Assembly (NCBI GenBank): GCA_021405325.1
Contig: QWII01000013.1
Span: forward strand, 81,729-145,728
Reading direction: 5' to 3'
DNA length: 64,000 nucleotides
DNA from: Caldilinea sp. CFX5
GTDB lineage: Bacteria > Chloroflexota > Anaerolineae > Caldilineales > Caldilineaceae
The notes below the pieces were generated by a model. That model saw nothing but the letters and a program-made list of their open reading frames with translations, searched no databases and had not been told where the DNA came from. Shown piece by piece: positions 44,376 to 51,154 of the stretch. The translations under genes and the position numbers were made by a program. Position 1 is the stretch's first letter; each line of letters opens with the position of its first letter.

Positions 44376-45383
44376 CTATATCACTGCGACTTTGGCCGGT
44401 ACCCCCATGCGGATCGACTCCCAGCAGGCGACTGCGGTGGCGATCACCTTAGCGCCGGCCACTTCATCGATCAACGGGCGTTTGTCTTGCACGATACATT
44501 CCTCAAAATGGCGCATGTACCGCCACACCTCACGACCGTGACCGGCTTCCCGTGGGAATTTTAGCTCCAGCGTGGGCTTGCCGTCGATTTTGTCGAGAAC
44601 CACTTTTTCGTTGATTATCGACCCCTTGTCGCCATAAATGCCCAAGCCTAACATGGGCAACGGCGGCTCCACCAGGCCAAAGACCGCCAGCACACGCGCA
44701 ATGACACCAGAGTGAAAGCGCAGGTTGATCAGAAAATTGTCGTGTTTATCGACTGGATAGCGCGCATCCATTCCGCTGCATGAGGCATAGACAAAGACCT
44801 CCTCGACATCCCCGAGGAACCAACAGAGCAGATCAATGGGGTGACAGGCGCCGCCATAGAGTACATCCTGCGGCGCTTCGTGGCGCCACGGCGTGCGATC
44901 CAGCACTGGACGCATGTCGTGGACATAATGCGCCTCGGCAAAAAGGGGGCGGCCCAAGTCACCATCGTCATAGAGCTTTTTCGCCGCTTGAAAGGCCGGC
45001 ATAAAGCGGCAGGTCTGCCCCACCAGAAATTTGATGCCGGCTTGCCGCACCAGTTGGACTGTCTGCTGTGCTTGTTCTAATGATACCACCATCGGTTTGG
45101 TACAGATGATATGTTTTCCCGCCTGCGCCGCCGCCTCGATCTGGGCAAAATGCAGATGATCCGGCGAATAGATGCCGACTACCTGAATATCAGGGCGCTC
45201 CAACAATTCTTGATAGTGCAGCGAGGCAAAGCCAATGTGATGCTGCGTGCGCACCTCTTCTAACAACAGTGGATTCGTATCGCAGAGGGCGCGCACTTCC
45301 ATGCGTGAAGCGGGGTCGCTGTTTACGGCCAACATGTTGCGTCCCATGCCCAGGCCAATAATACCGACGCCAATGTCTTTCAT
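44376..45383 (-). CDS. Gfo/Idh/MocA-family oxidoreductase 2
   Basis: 335 residues from ATG 45383; the longer frame reads into the hairpin at 45414. Rossmann start GVGIIGLGMGRNMLAV (residues 4-19), VRALCDTNPLLL, GIYSPDHLHFAQI, and the catalytic CTKPMVV (here C-T-K-P, keeping the lysine). YGGACHPIDLLCWFLGDVEE matches the substrate-domain His/Asp motif of the family. Probably oxidises a sugar or cyclitol with NAD(P). It follows the PhyH gene at 45486. Confidence 0.91.
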   Translation of the reverse strand: MKDIGVGIIGLGMGRNMLAVNSDPASRMEVRALCDTNPLLLEEVRTQHHIGFASLHYQELLERPDIQVVGIYSPDHLHFAQIEAAAQAGKHIICTKPMVVSLEQAQQTVQLVRQAGIKFLVGQTCRFMPAFQAAKKLYDDGDLGRPLFAEAHYVHDMRPVLDRTPWRHEAPQDVLYGGACHPIDLLCWFLGDVEEVFVYASCSGMDARYPVDKHDNFLINLRFHSGVIARVLAVFGLVEPPLPMLGLGIYGDKGSIINEKVVLDKIDGKPTLELKFPREAGHGREVWRYMRHFEECIVQDKRPLIDEVAGAKVIATAVACWESIRMGVPAKVAVI

Positions 45384-45413
45384 GAGCAACTTCTTTCTAG
45401 CAAAAAGAGACGG

Positions 45414-45486
45414 GGTGATTGGGTTATTAGGTGATTCGGTCATTGAGCCTGTCGAAATGACCGAATCACCTAATAACCCAATCACC
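45414..45486. repeat. Hairpin with conserved GAGCYTGTCGA loop, copy 3
   Basis: Perfect 31-bp arms (45414-45444, 45456-45486) around the 11-nt loop GAGCCTGTCGA. Between two co-directional genes; the last base of the right arm is the first base of the TAG (minus strand) of the PhyH gene at 45486. Stem words GGTGATTGGGTTATTAGG differ from the other copies. Confidence 0.9.
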
Positions 45487-46283
45487 TAAACTCGCATCCG
45501 CAACATAGGCCGGCTGAACGAAACAGCCAGATAGTCGCCGGTGCGCAGAGAACGGGTGCCGGGAACCATGTAATGAATGGCAAAGGCGCGCCGTTGACGG
45601 TCGGTGGTGTTGGGTGCGGTTTGGTGGAGGGTTTGGCAGTGGTGAATGGCAACACCACCCGCCGGCAGATCGACCACGACGGGCTGGGCGTCGCCAACTT
45701 GATCGCCGGAATCGAGCAGCGTATTGGTCGTCTTGGCGCGATCATGTTCGACTGCTTTGAAATGGGTGCCGGGGATGAATTGCATGGCGCCATTTTCCAG
45801 CGTCACATCATCCAGCGTGAGCCAGCAACTGATCAGGTTAGGCGGCGTGCAGCGCCAGTAGGCATTGTCCTGGTGCCAATAGACCGCGCCGCCGTGAAAG
45901 GCCGGTTTGTAGAGCGCCTGGTCGTGAAAGAGTTGAATGTTGGGGCCAAGCAGGTCTTCGATGACATCCAGGATGCGGTCGTTATAAACCAGTTTGCGGA
46001 AGTGAATGTTGCGCTCACACATCTGCATAATCTGCAACATCTGTTTTTCGGCTTTGTTCTTGGCTTCCAGATCGTCGGTATTGTTAATGGACAGGTTACG
46101 AAAGGAGGTTTCGCCGGCGCGAGCGCGGTCAAATTCGCGATCATACTCGTGGCGCAAGACTTCGATCTCTTCATCATTTAGAATCTTGCCGATGGGTAGA
46201 TAGCCGTTGGTCCAGAAGCTATCGACCTGGGCTTGGGTCAGGGTTTTGTAGGGCGTAGGAGCGGATGTTTGTGTTGCTTGCAT
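45486..46283 (-). CDS. PhyH-family protein 3
   Basis: 265 residues from ATG 46283, with AAGGAGA upstream. PhyH fold: LTQAQVDSFWTNGYLPIGKI at the start, iron ligands in YWHQDNAYW (His, Asp; about residue 142) and TLHQTAPNTT (distal His; about 216), and RRAFAIHYMVPGT with the 2-oxoglutarate Arg. The region around residues 60-100 is distinct from the other PhyH genes here, so it is not a recent duplicate. Likely in one operon with the downstream Gfo/Idh gene. Confidence 0.9.
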   Translation of the reverse strand: MQATQTSAPTPYKTLTQAQVDSFWTNGYLPIGKILNDEEIEVLRHEYDREFDRARAGETSFRNLSINNTDDLEAKNKAEKQMLQIMQMCERNIHFRKLVYNDRILDVIEDLLGPNIQLFHDQALYKPAFHGGAVYWHQDNAYWRCTPPNLISCWLTLDDVTLENGAMQFIPGTHFKAVEHDRAKTTNTLLDSGDQVGDAQPVVVDLPAGGVAIHHCQTLHQTAPNTTDRQRRAFAIHYMVPGTRSLRTGDYLAVSFSRPMLRMRV

Positions 46284-46327
46284 AACTGTCTCCTTAGCTT
46301 TTGGCAATTCGATATCAGTGATGATTT

Positions 46328-46480
46328 TCAGCGTCTGCGGCTTTGGCTCGATTTTGGTGCAAAAATTTTGGCTCGGTCACTTGGGCTGAGTACAAAGTTT
46401 TCTACTTGTTCCATTTGGGCAATGAGTTGTTCAACTTGAGCAACAGAAATAACCCGCTCAACCCAAAACAAACGTAATAA
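46328..46480 (-). pseudogene. C-terminal remnant of a DUF3368/PIN-type toxin
   Basis: Directly after the TAA of the UPF0175 gene the same frame reads LLRLFWVERVISVAQVEQLI, then AQMEQVENFVLSPSDRAKIF and a stop at 46328. The style and position fit the last about 50 residues of the DUF3368 toxin that normally follows UPF0175. The N-terminal PIN core is absent, so it is a relic. Family assignment rests on context and memory of the family ends. Confidence 0.5.
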
Positions 46481-46822
46481 TTAACACAGCAAACCTTCTT
46501 GACGCAATCGTTCGGCTAGTTGATCCATTTCCTCAACACTCTTACCACTATAGATCATGATTGGAATCCCACGCTCTTTTAAAATGTCCTGAATATCCCA
46601 GCGTGTTACACCAGCCAATTCAGCAGCGCGGCCTAAGCTACATTGATCCGCCAGAAACAGGGCAATCGCCTCTTCAACCGTTGCCTGTTCGGGCAATGGT
46701 TGTTCCTCTTCCAGAAGATATTCGATTTGTTCACGCAACCACTGCAAATCAGAAGAAGAGAGTTTCTGCGCGAGTTCTAAAACATTTTCCGGCGTAAGCG
46801 TATCAAAAGTAATCGTCGTCAT
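46481..46822 (-). CDS. UPF0175-family protein (antitoxin type)
   Basis: 113 residues from ATG 46822. The UPF0175 core EQATVEEAIALFLADQCSLG, then RAAELAGVTRWDIQDILKER and GIP, is an HTH-like motif in the C-terminal half; the first 50 residues are helical. Members are usually antitoxins of DUF3368 PIN toxins, and a toxin relic follows. The MITE copy at 46882 lies in the promoter region, 60 bp before the start, and may have changed expression. Confidence 0.82.
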   Translation of the reverse strand: MTTITFDTLTPENVLELAQKLSSSDLQWLREQIEYLLEEEQPLPEQATVEEAIALFLADQCSLGRAAELAGVTRWDIQDILKERGIPIMIYSGKSVEEMDQLAERLRQEGLLC

Positions 46823-46881
46823 TTTAATCTTGTTTTCCTTGCCACTCTTTCTAACCAAATTCCTGCTGGTCACTATACCAT

Positions 46882-46966
46882 TAGGAGTTACGCAGTTGAC
46901 GGGCGCTACCAGAGACCTGTCAGGTTTCGCAAACCTGACAGGTCTTGTCCAACTGCGTAACTCCTA
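46882..46966. mobile_element. 85-bp MITE, copy 2
   Basis: Exact reverse complement of the MITE at 10831-10915, with the same 17-bp terminal repeats. Flanked by the 5-bp duplication ACCAT (46877-46881, 46967-46971). The identity of the two copies 36 kb apart indicates recent movement. Here it sits between the UPF0175 gene and an SDR gene. Confidence 0.93.
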
Positions 46967-47006
46967 ACCATATCAAGTCAATTTTGTCACGCAATTTTGG
47001 ATTTGT

Positions 47007-47774
47007 CTACCCTGGCAACCGCAACGGCGGATGTCCAATCGTCCAGCCGCCATCGACGGCTAAATTTTGACCAGTAATGTAAGACGCCTCATCAGAAGCG
47101 AGAAACAGCGCCGTGGCCGCCACTTCTTCCGGTTGCCCCAGGCGTTTGAGAACAGTCATGTCATACCAGAATTGCATGATGGCGGGGTCTTGCTTATACC
47201 GTTGAATATCGGGCCGGCCAGAATCGATGATGCCGGGGCTGATGGCATTGACCCGGATATTATGCGGGCCGTAGTCAATAGCCATTGAGCGGGTCAAACC
47301 GAAGAGCGCACTCTTGCCGGTGACATAGGCGGCGTGACCGGCCACACCCATCATCCCTTCGACCGACGCAATGTGAATGATCGCGCCGCCACCACGCGCC
47401 AACATGGCCGGTATGGCATATTTGGAGCAGTAGAAGACGCCATCCAGGGTGACGCTCAACACGGCGCGCCATTCGCTTTCGGGCATGGCCGCCACATCGT
47501 GCATCCCGCCCAGGTGCGCCGCGCAGTTGACCAACACATCGAGTCCGCCATAGGTTGCAACACTCTGGGCCACGGCGGCTTGCACTTGCTCGACTGCGGC
47601 TGTATCACAATGGACAAAAAGACTCTTGGCTTCAGCGGCGGTTTGTTGCCCATCCAGGTCGTTAATATCCGCCACCACCACTTGTGCGCCTTCTTGCGCA
47701 AAGCGCAACGCGATGGCGCGCCCAATCCCGGTGGCGCTGCCAGTGATCAGGGCGACTTTGTTGGCGAGTCGCAT
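47007..47774 (-). CDS. SDR-family oxidoreductase
   Basis: 255 residues. Classical SDR: TGSATGIGRAIAL (about 11-23), NCAAHLGG in the NAG position, IASVEGMMG, catalytic YVTGK (about 149-153), and NLAVDGGWTIG at the end. Probably oxidises a catabolic intermediate. It lies downstream of a PhyH gene with a permease relic in between on the same strand. Confidence 0.92.
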   Translation of the reverse strand: MRLANKVALITGSATGIGRAIALRFAQEGAQVVVADINDLDGQQTAAEAKSLFVHCDTAAVEQVQAAVAQSVATYGGLDVLVNCAAHLGGMHDVAAMPESEWRAVLSVTLDGVFYCSKYAIPAMLARGGGAIIHIASVEGMMGVAGHAAYVTGKSALFGLTRSMAIDYGPHNIRVNAISPGIIDSGRPDIQRYKQDPAIMQFWYDMTVLKRLGQPEEVAATALFLASDEASYITGQNLAVDGGWTIGHPPLRLPG

Positions 47775-47781
47775 CGGCGTC

Positions 47782-47913
47782 TTAGCCTTTCAAGCCGGTC
47801 AAGGCAATGCCGCGCACAAAATTGCGCTGAAAGATGAGGAAGACGATCAACGGCGGCAACGAGATCAGAACGGAGCCAGCCATCACCGCTTGATAGTCGA
47901 GCGCGCCACGTTT
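47782..47913 (-). pseudogene. C-terminal fragment of a MalG-type ABC permease
   Basis: The minus strand reads RGALDYQAVMAGSVLISLPP, then LIVFLIFQRNFVRGIALTGL and KG-stop, the last about 43 residues of a CUT1 permease (compare LMAGSLIGMLPSIVIFFALQ in the 33749 gene). It stops abruptly at the PhyH stop at 47922. A whole sugar-transporter operon was probably lost here. Confidence 0.85.
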
Positions 47914-47921
47914 CGGCCCCC

Positions 47922-48779
47922 TTATAGCCGAAGCGTCCCATCGGCATTTTCCCGCCGCGGGCGAATTACGGTAAGGCCATCCTCCTCAACCAATGGGCGA
48001 TGATAAATATAAGGCGGCTCCAAAACGGCCTGTTGAGCCTCAGTCAACTCCCTCACCCAGGCCGGCATGTTGGTCTGATAGACGCCGCCGGCAAAGTGGA
48101 GATACTTGGGCGAGTAGCGATAGAGGAGCGAACGGCGCTCATGTTTGCCCCGCCAGGGCAGCGTACCATGGATCGTCGCTTCATTGAAGATGATGAGATC
48201 GCCGGCTTTGGCGGGTACGTTGTAGACGATCTCTTGATTGCTTTCCCAACGCTTAATATCCTCAGGACACTCAAAATTCGCCTTGTGGCTACCAGGAACG
48301 ACACATAACCCGCCATCACCGGGATTCACATCGGCTAGTTGATATTGGCAGACGATCATGCCACAGCGCATTTGACCATTGGCATAGCGGTAATATTGCG
48401 CGCCATCGAAATAGCGGCTCGTTGAACCATGCAGACGCAAACCCTCTGTACCGGCGCCTCCGGCCAAAATAAAGGGCGAATGATCCAGTTTCCACCCCCG
48501 CCCCAGCATGGTATCCAGATAGGGGATCACCTTGACATGGGCCAACAGATCGCGGAAGGGCTGACACCACGGCTGTTCCCACGTCAACATTTCATGAAAG
48601 AGATCGCGCTTCCGTTCCCCAGCCATGTTCCCGTCGGGGGCCGAGTTGCCATCATCGATACGCCTGGCGATGTTGGCATCCACCGCCGCATTCAGGGCCG
48701 CCACTTCGGCGGCGGTGAGAAAGTTTTCGACCTTCAGAAAGCCCTGCAAATCATAGAGAAATTTTTCGCGTTCGTTCAT
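47922..48779 (-). CDS. PhyH-family protein 4
   Basis: 285 residues with GGGGGAA upstream of ATG 48779. N-terminus NEREKFLYDLQGFLKVENFL is typical. The His/Asp pair appears as LHGSTSRYFDG (weak match), and the distal part as IIFNEATIHGTLPWRGKHER with His then Arg. It belongs to the PhyH subfamily with YDLQGFL starts rather than that of the other three. Fe(II)/2-oxoglutarate hydroxylase of unknown substrate. Confidence 0.88.
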   Translation of the reverse strand: MNEREKFLYDLQGFLKVENFLTAAEVAALNAAVDANIARRIDDGNSAPDGNMAGERKRDLFHEMLTWEQPWCQPFRDLLAHVKVIPYLDTMLGRGWKLDHSPFILAGGAGTEGLRLHGSTSRYFDGAQYYRYANGQMRCGMIVCQYQLADVNPGDGGLCVVPGSHKANFECPEDIKRWESNQEIVYNVPAKAGDLIIFNEATIHGTLPWRGKHERRSLLYRYSPKYLHFAGGVYQTNMPAWVRELTEAQQAVLEPPYIYHRPLVEEDGLTVIRPRRENADGTLRL

Positions 48780-48989
48780 GCTGATTCCCCCTAGGCTCTG
48801 TTTGTGGTTTTGTGAAAGCTGCTATGCTCAGTAAACTGTGACGTAGCGAAACGTGCAACCGCCTGACTTTGGACTACACGACTATATGACTGCGGACTAC
48901 TGATGCTGTTTCGTGAAGGACGCAAGGTAGTATAAAACAGAGCTGTTTTGCAATCAAATCATCAAAAACAACTATAGAAATAGCTCGTA

Positions 48990-49100
48990 GAACCCAATTC
49001 TTTAGGGTTGGGATATAAGGGCTTACCGGTGTACTCGCCGGCGCTGCAATGCAGCGTGACCCTTACAAGGGCAGGCTCTTTAGGTCGATACGGTTCCAAG
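48990..49100 (-). other. Right-end/omega-RNA-like structured segment, opposite orientation
   Basis: On the minus strand: GTAAGCCCTTATATCCCAAC, then CCTAAAGAATTGGGTTCTAC, preceded by the palindrome CGCTGCATTGCAGCG and CCGGCGAGTACACCGG. The CCCAA..TTGGGT hairpin resembles the right end at 50673-50694. It could be the remnant omega-RNA 3' part of a second, inverted tnpB element, or the left-end structure of this one. Confidence 0.35.
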
Positions 49101-49146
49101 CCATGTTGAATTTGCGTAAACAGTAAGATTGTTGTAAAATTGCAAC

Positions 49147-49317
49147 ATGACAGAGCAATATACAACAACACGAATATGGACAAAGACGATAAGGATATTG
49201 CGGATGCTTCACGCACTAACAGGTGAGAGCATCGTGTCGATTCTTCATCGTCTTGCTGAAACAGAATTGGAACGCGTTCAACAAGAGCAGTCGAACAGCA
49301 ATGCAAAAAGCTTTTAA
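49147..49317 (+). CDS. Small RHH-like ORF overlapping tnpB
   Basis: 56 residues from ATG 49147, overlapping tnpB by 17 bp: MTEQYTTTRIWTKTIRILRM, then LHALTGESIVSILHRLAETE and LERVQQEQ. A short strand (TKTIRI) followed by two helices is the ribbon-helix-helix pattern; from memory small RHH-like ORFs often precede tnpB in IS605-group elements. Probable regulator of the element. No clear Shine-Dalgarno. Confidence 0.6.
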   Translation: MTEQYTTTRIWTKTIRILRMLHALTGESIVSILHRLAETELERVQQEQSNSNAKSF

Positions 49318-50686
49318 GTTCCGCATCTACCCAACCGAAGAACAGAAAGTCGAACTCGCAAAGCAATTTGGTCATGCACGGTTCGTATATAACGCGGCGC
49401 TCGACTTGCGCAAGACCATGTTTTTTGATCATGGCGTCAGCTTTACTTACTTCGATTGCGCAGATGTTCTGACACAGGTAAAGCGGGATCGCCCCGAACT
49501 TTCTTTCTTGCGTGAGGCTAATGCGCAAGTCTTGCAACAATCGCTGAAAGACTTGGACAAGGCTTTTTCGCGTTACTTCGATATGTGCAATGGGAAGTTG
49601 CCAAAACCGCTGTTGAATCCTGGGCAGAAGCCACGCAAAGACGGGATGCCGCTCGGCTACCCGACGTTCAAACGCAAGTTTGACAAGCAGTCGATCCGCT
49701 TTCCGCAAGACTGCAAGCTTGATCATGGACTGCTGTTCCTACCCAAAGTCGGTTGGCTCAAGATCAACCGTCATCGCCGCATTGAGGGCAAATTGCGAAA
49801 CGTTACTGTGTCGAAAACCAAAGCCGGCAAATACTTCGCCGCCATCCAATGTTTGATCGAAACTGATATTCAGCCAACCGAAAACACCTCAGCGGTCGGG
49901 ATTGACTTGGGCTTGAAAGACTTTGCCATTCTTTCTACTGGTGAGAAGATTGAACCACCAAAGCATCTGCGTAAAGCTGAGAACGGCATGGTTCACGAAC
50001 TGGTTTACAAATGCGGGTTATCGTAGGTGCGGTTTGTAACCGCACCTACGATTTGTTAACCAATCTGTTCTCCGTAAATGAACCATGCCCTGAGAACCTG
50101 TTGAAAATTCGCCAACGTCGGCTTTCCCGCAAGGTTAAAGCCAGCAGTAGTCAGAAAAAAGCCCGATTGGTTGTTGCTGCCACCCATGAGAAGATCGCCA
50201 ACCGGCGAAAAGACTTTCACCACCAGTTGAGTCGATCCGTCGTTGATCGCTTTGGCATCATCGGACTGGAAACACTCAAACGTCAAGGGCATGATGCAGA
50301 ACGGCAACCTCGCCAAGTCGATAGCGGACGCGGGTTGGTCGCAGTTCGTCAGTTACGTCGAGTACAAAGCGGCTTGGGCGGGTGCTGAAGTCGTCAAACA
50401 TGATCGCTGGTTTGTCTCTTCCAAAACTTGTAACGACTGCGGTTTTATCAACCGCGAGTTAAAACTTGCAGACCGGACTTGGGTTTGTCCATCTTGCGGC
50501 GTTATCCATGATCGGGATGAGAACGCTGCTAGAAATCTAGTACCAAAGAGTACCGCGGGAGCCGCGGGAAGTAACGCCGGTTGGGATGGCAGCAATGCCG
50601 ACATGAGTAGCGCAGTCAGGCACTCAGCCCCGGAAAAATCTCAAGGCCAGCTTTTGCTGTTTGCCCTTGAAGCCCAACGCCTTTAG
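49301..50686 (+). pseudogene. tnpB: TnpB RNA-guided nuclease gene, broken by a MITE and a frameshift
   Basis: From ATG 49301: N-terminal HTH_OrfB region (KAFKFRIYPTEEQKVELAKQ), RuvC-I GIDLGLKDFA (about residue 200), then the frame is interrupted by a 105-bp MITE (49985-50089), resumes with LLKIRQRRLSRKVKASSSQK, holds RuvC-II IIGLETL, and shifts by one extra A at about 50278 (CTCAAACGT for CTCAACGTC). The rest reads NVKGMMQNGNLAKSIADAGW, the zinc ribbon CNDCG..CPSCG and RuvC-III DRDENAARN. All catalytic residues exist, but not in one frame. Confidence 0.92.
49985..50089. mobile_element. 105-bp MITE inside tnpB
   Basis: Terminal inverted repeats GGCATGGTTCA / TGAACCATGCC (11 bp), inner perfect hairpin CGTAGGTGCGGTT / AACCGCACCTACG with TGT loop, and an 8-bp target duplication CTGAGAAC (49977-49984, 50090-50097). 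Same plan (terminal repeats plus central hairpin) as the 85-bp MITE but unrelated sequence and different duplication length. The insertion disrupts the tnpB frame. Confidence 0.92.
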
Positions 50687-50700
50687 GCTTGGGTAGCTCA

Positions 50701-51154
50701 CATCCGCACGACGACAATTGAGTTCACCGCCCTGGTCATTGCCATCTTTGCCTGGGCCGGACCGACGCGCCTTATGCGTTCCCAGACCTTGAGTTTGCGC
50801 GAGCGGGCTTTCATTCCCCTGGCCAAACTCTCCGGTCAAGGTGACTTTGAGATCGCCATTCGCCAGATCCTGCCCAACCTGTTGCCCTATATCATGGCCG
50901 GGTTTGTCGGTGCGGTATCGGGCGCGATCCTGTCGCTGGTCGGCATCCAGATTTTGGGCTTGGGGCCGCTCTTTACGCCCAACCTGGGGATGATTCTCCA
51001 ATCCGCCTACCTGGGCGCCGCCATCTTCCGGGGCATGTGGTGGTGGTGGGGGCCGCCGACAGTTGCCTTGATGATCATCTTTATCAGCCTCTTTTTAATC
51101 AGCATCGCGCTGGATGAGCTGGCAAACCCGCGTCTACGGGAGCGCGCCAAATAA
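50701..51154 (+). pseudogene. 5'-truncated OppC/DppC-type peptide permease
   Basis: Right after the IS end the frame reads IRTTTIEFTALVIAIFAWAG, then PTRLMRSQTLSLRERAFIPL, the EAA-loop region of DppC/OppC, through to the stop 1 bp before the ATPase gene. About 151 residues remain of roughly 290; the first three helices are missing. A product from ATG 50774 would not make a working channel. Loss coincides with the IS insertion. Confidence 0.85.

Larger units (their letters stand above)
48962..50700 (+). mobile_element. IS200/IS605-type element with tnpB only, degraded
   Basis: Contains a small RHH-like ORF, a broken tnpB and, after tnpB, a right-end hairpin (AAGCCCAA..TTGGG, 50670-50693) followed by TAGCTCAC, as in IS605 right ends. 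No tnpA is present. The left boundary is uncertain; the left 140 bp carry a similar hairpin in the opposite orientation (48993-49012). The right end adjoins a 5'-truncated permease gene, so the element is at a rearrangement point. Confidence 0.8.

Noticed and set aside
48962..49726. 254-codon open frame on the minus strand across the IS
   Set aside because: It is the reverse shadow of tnpB and of the IS left part; no domain and no Shine-Dalgarno.
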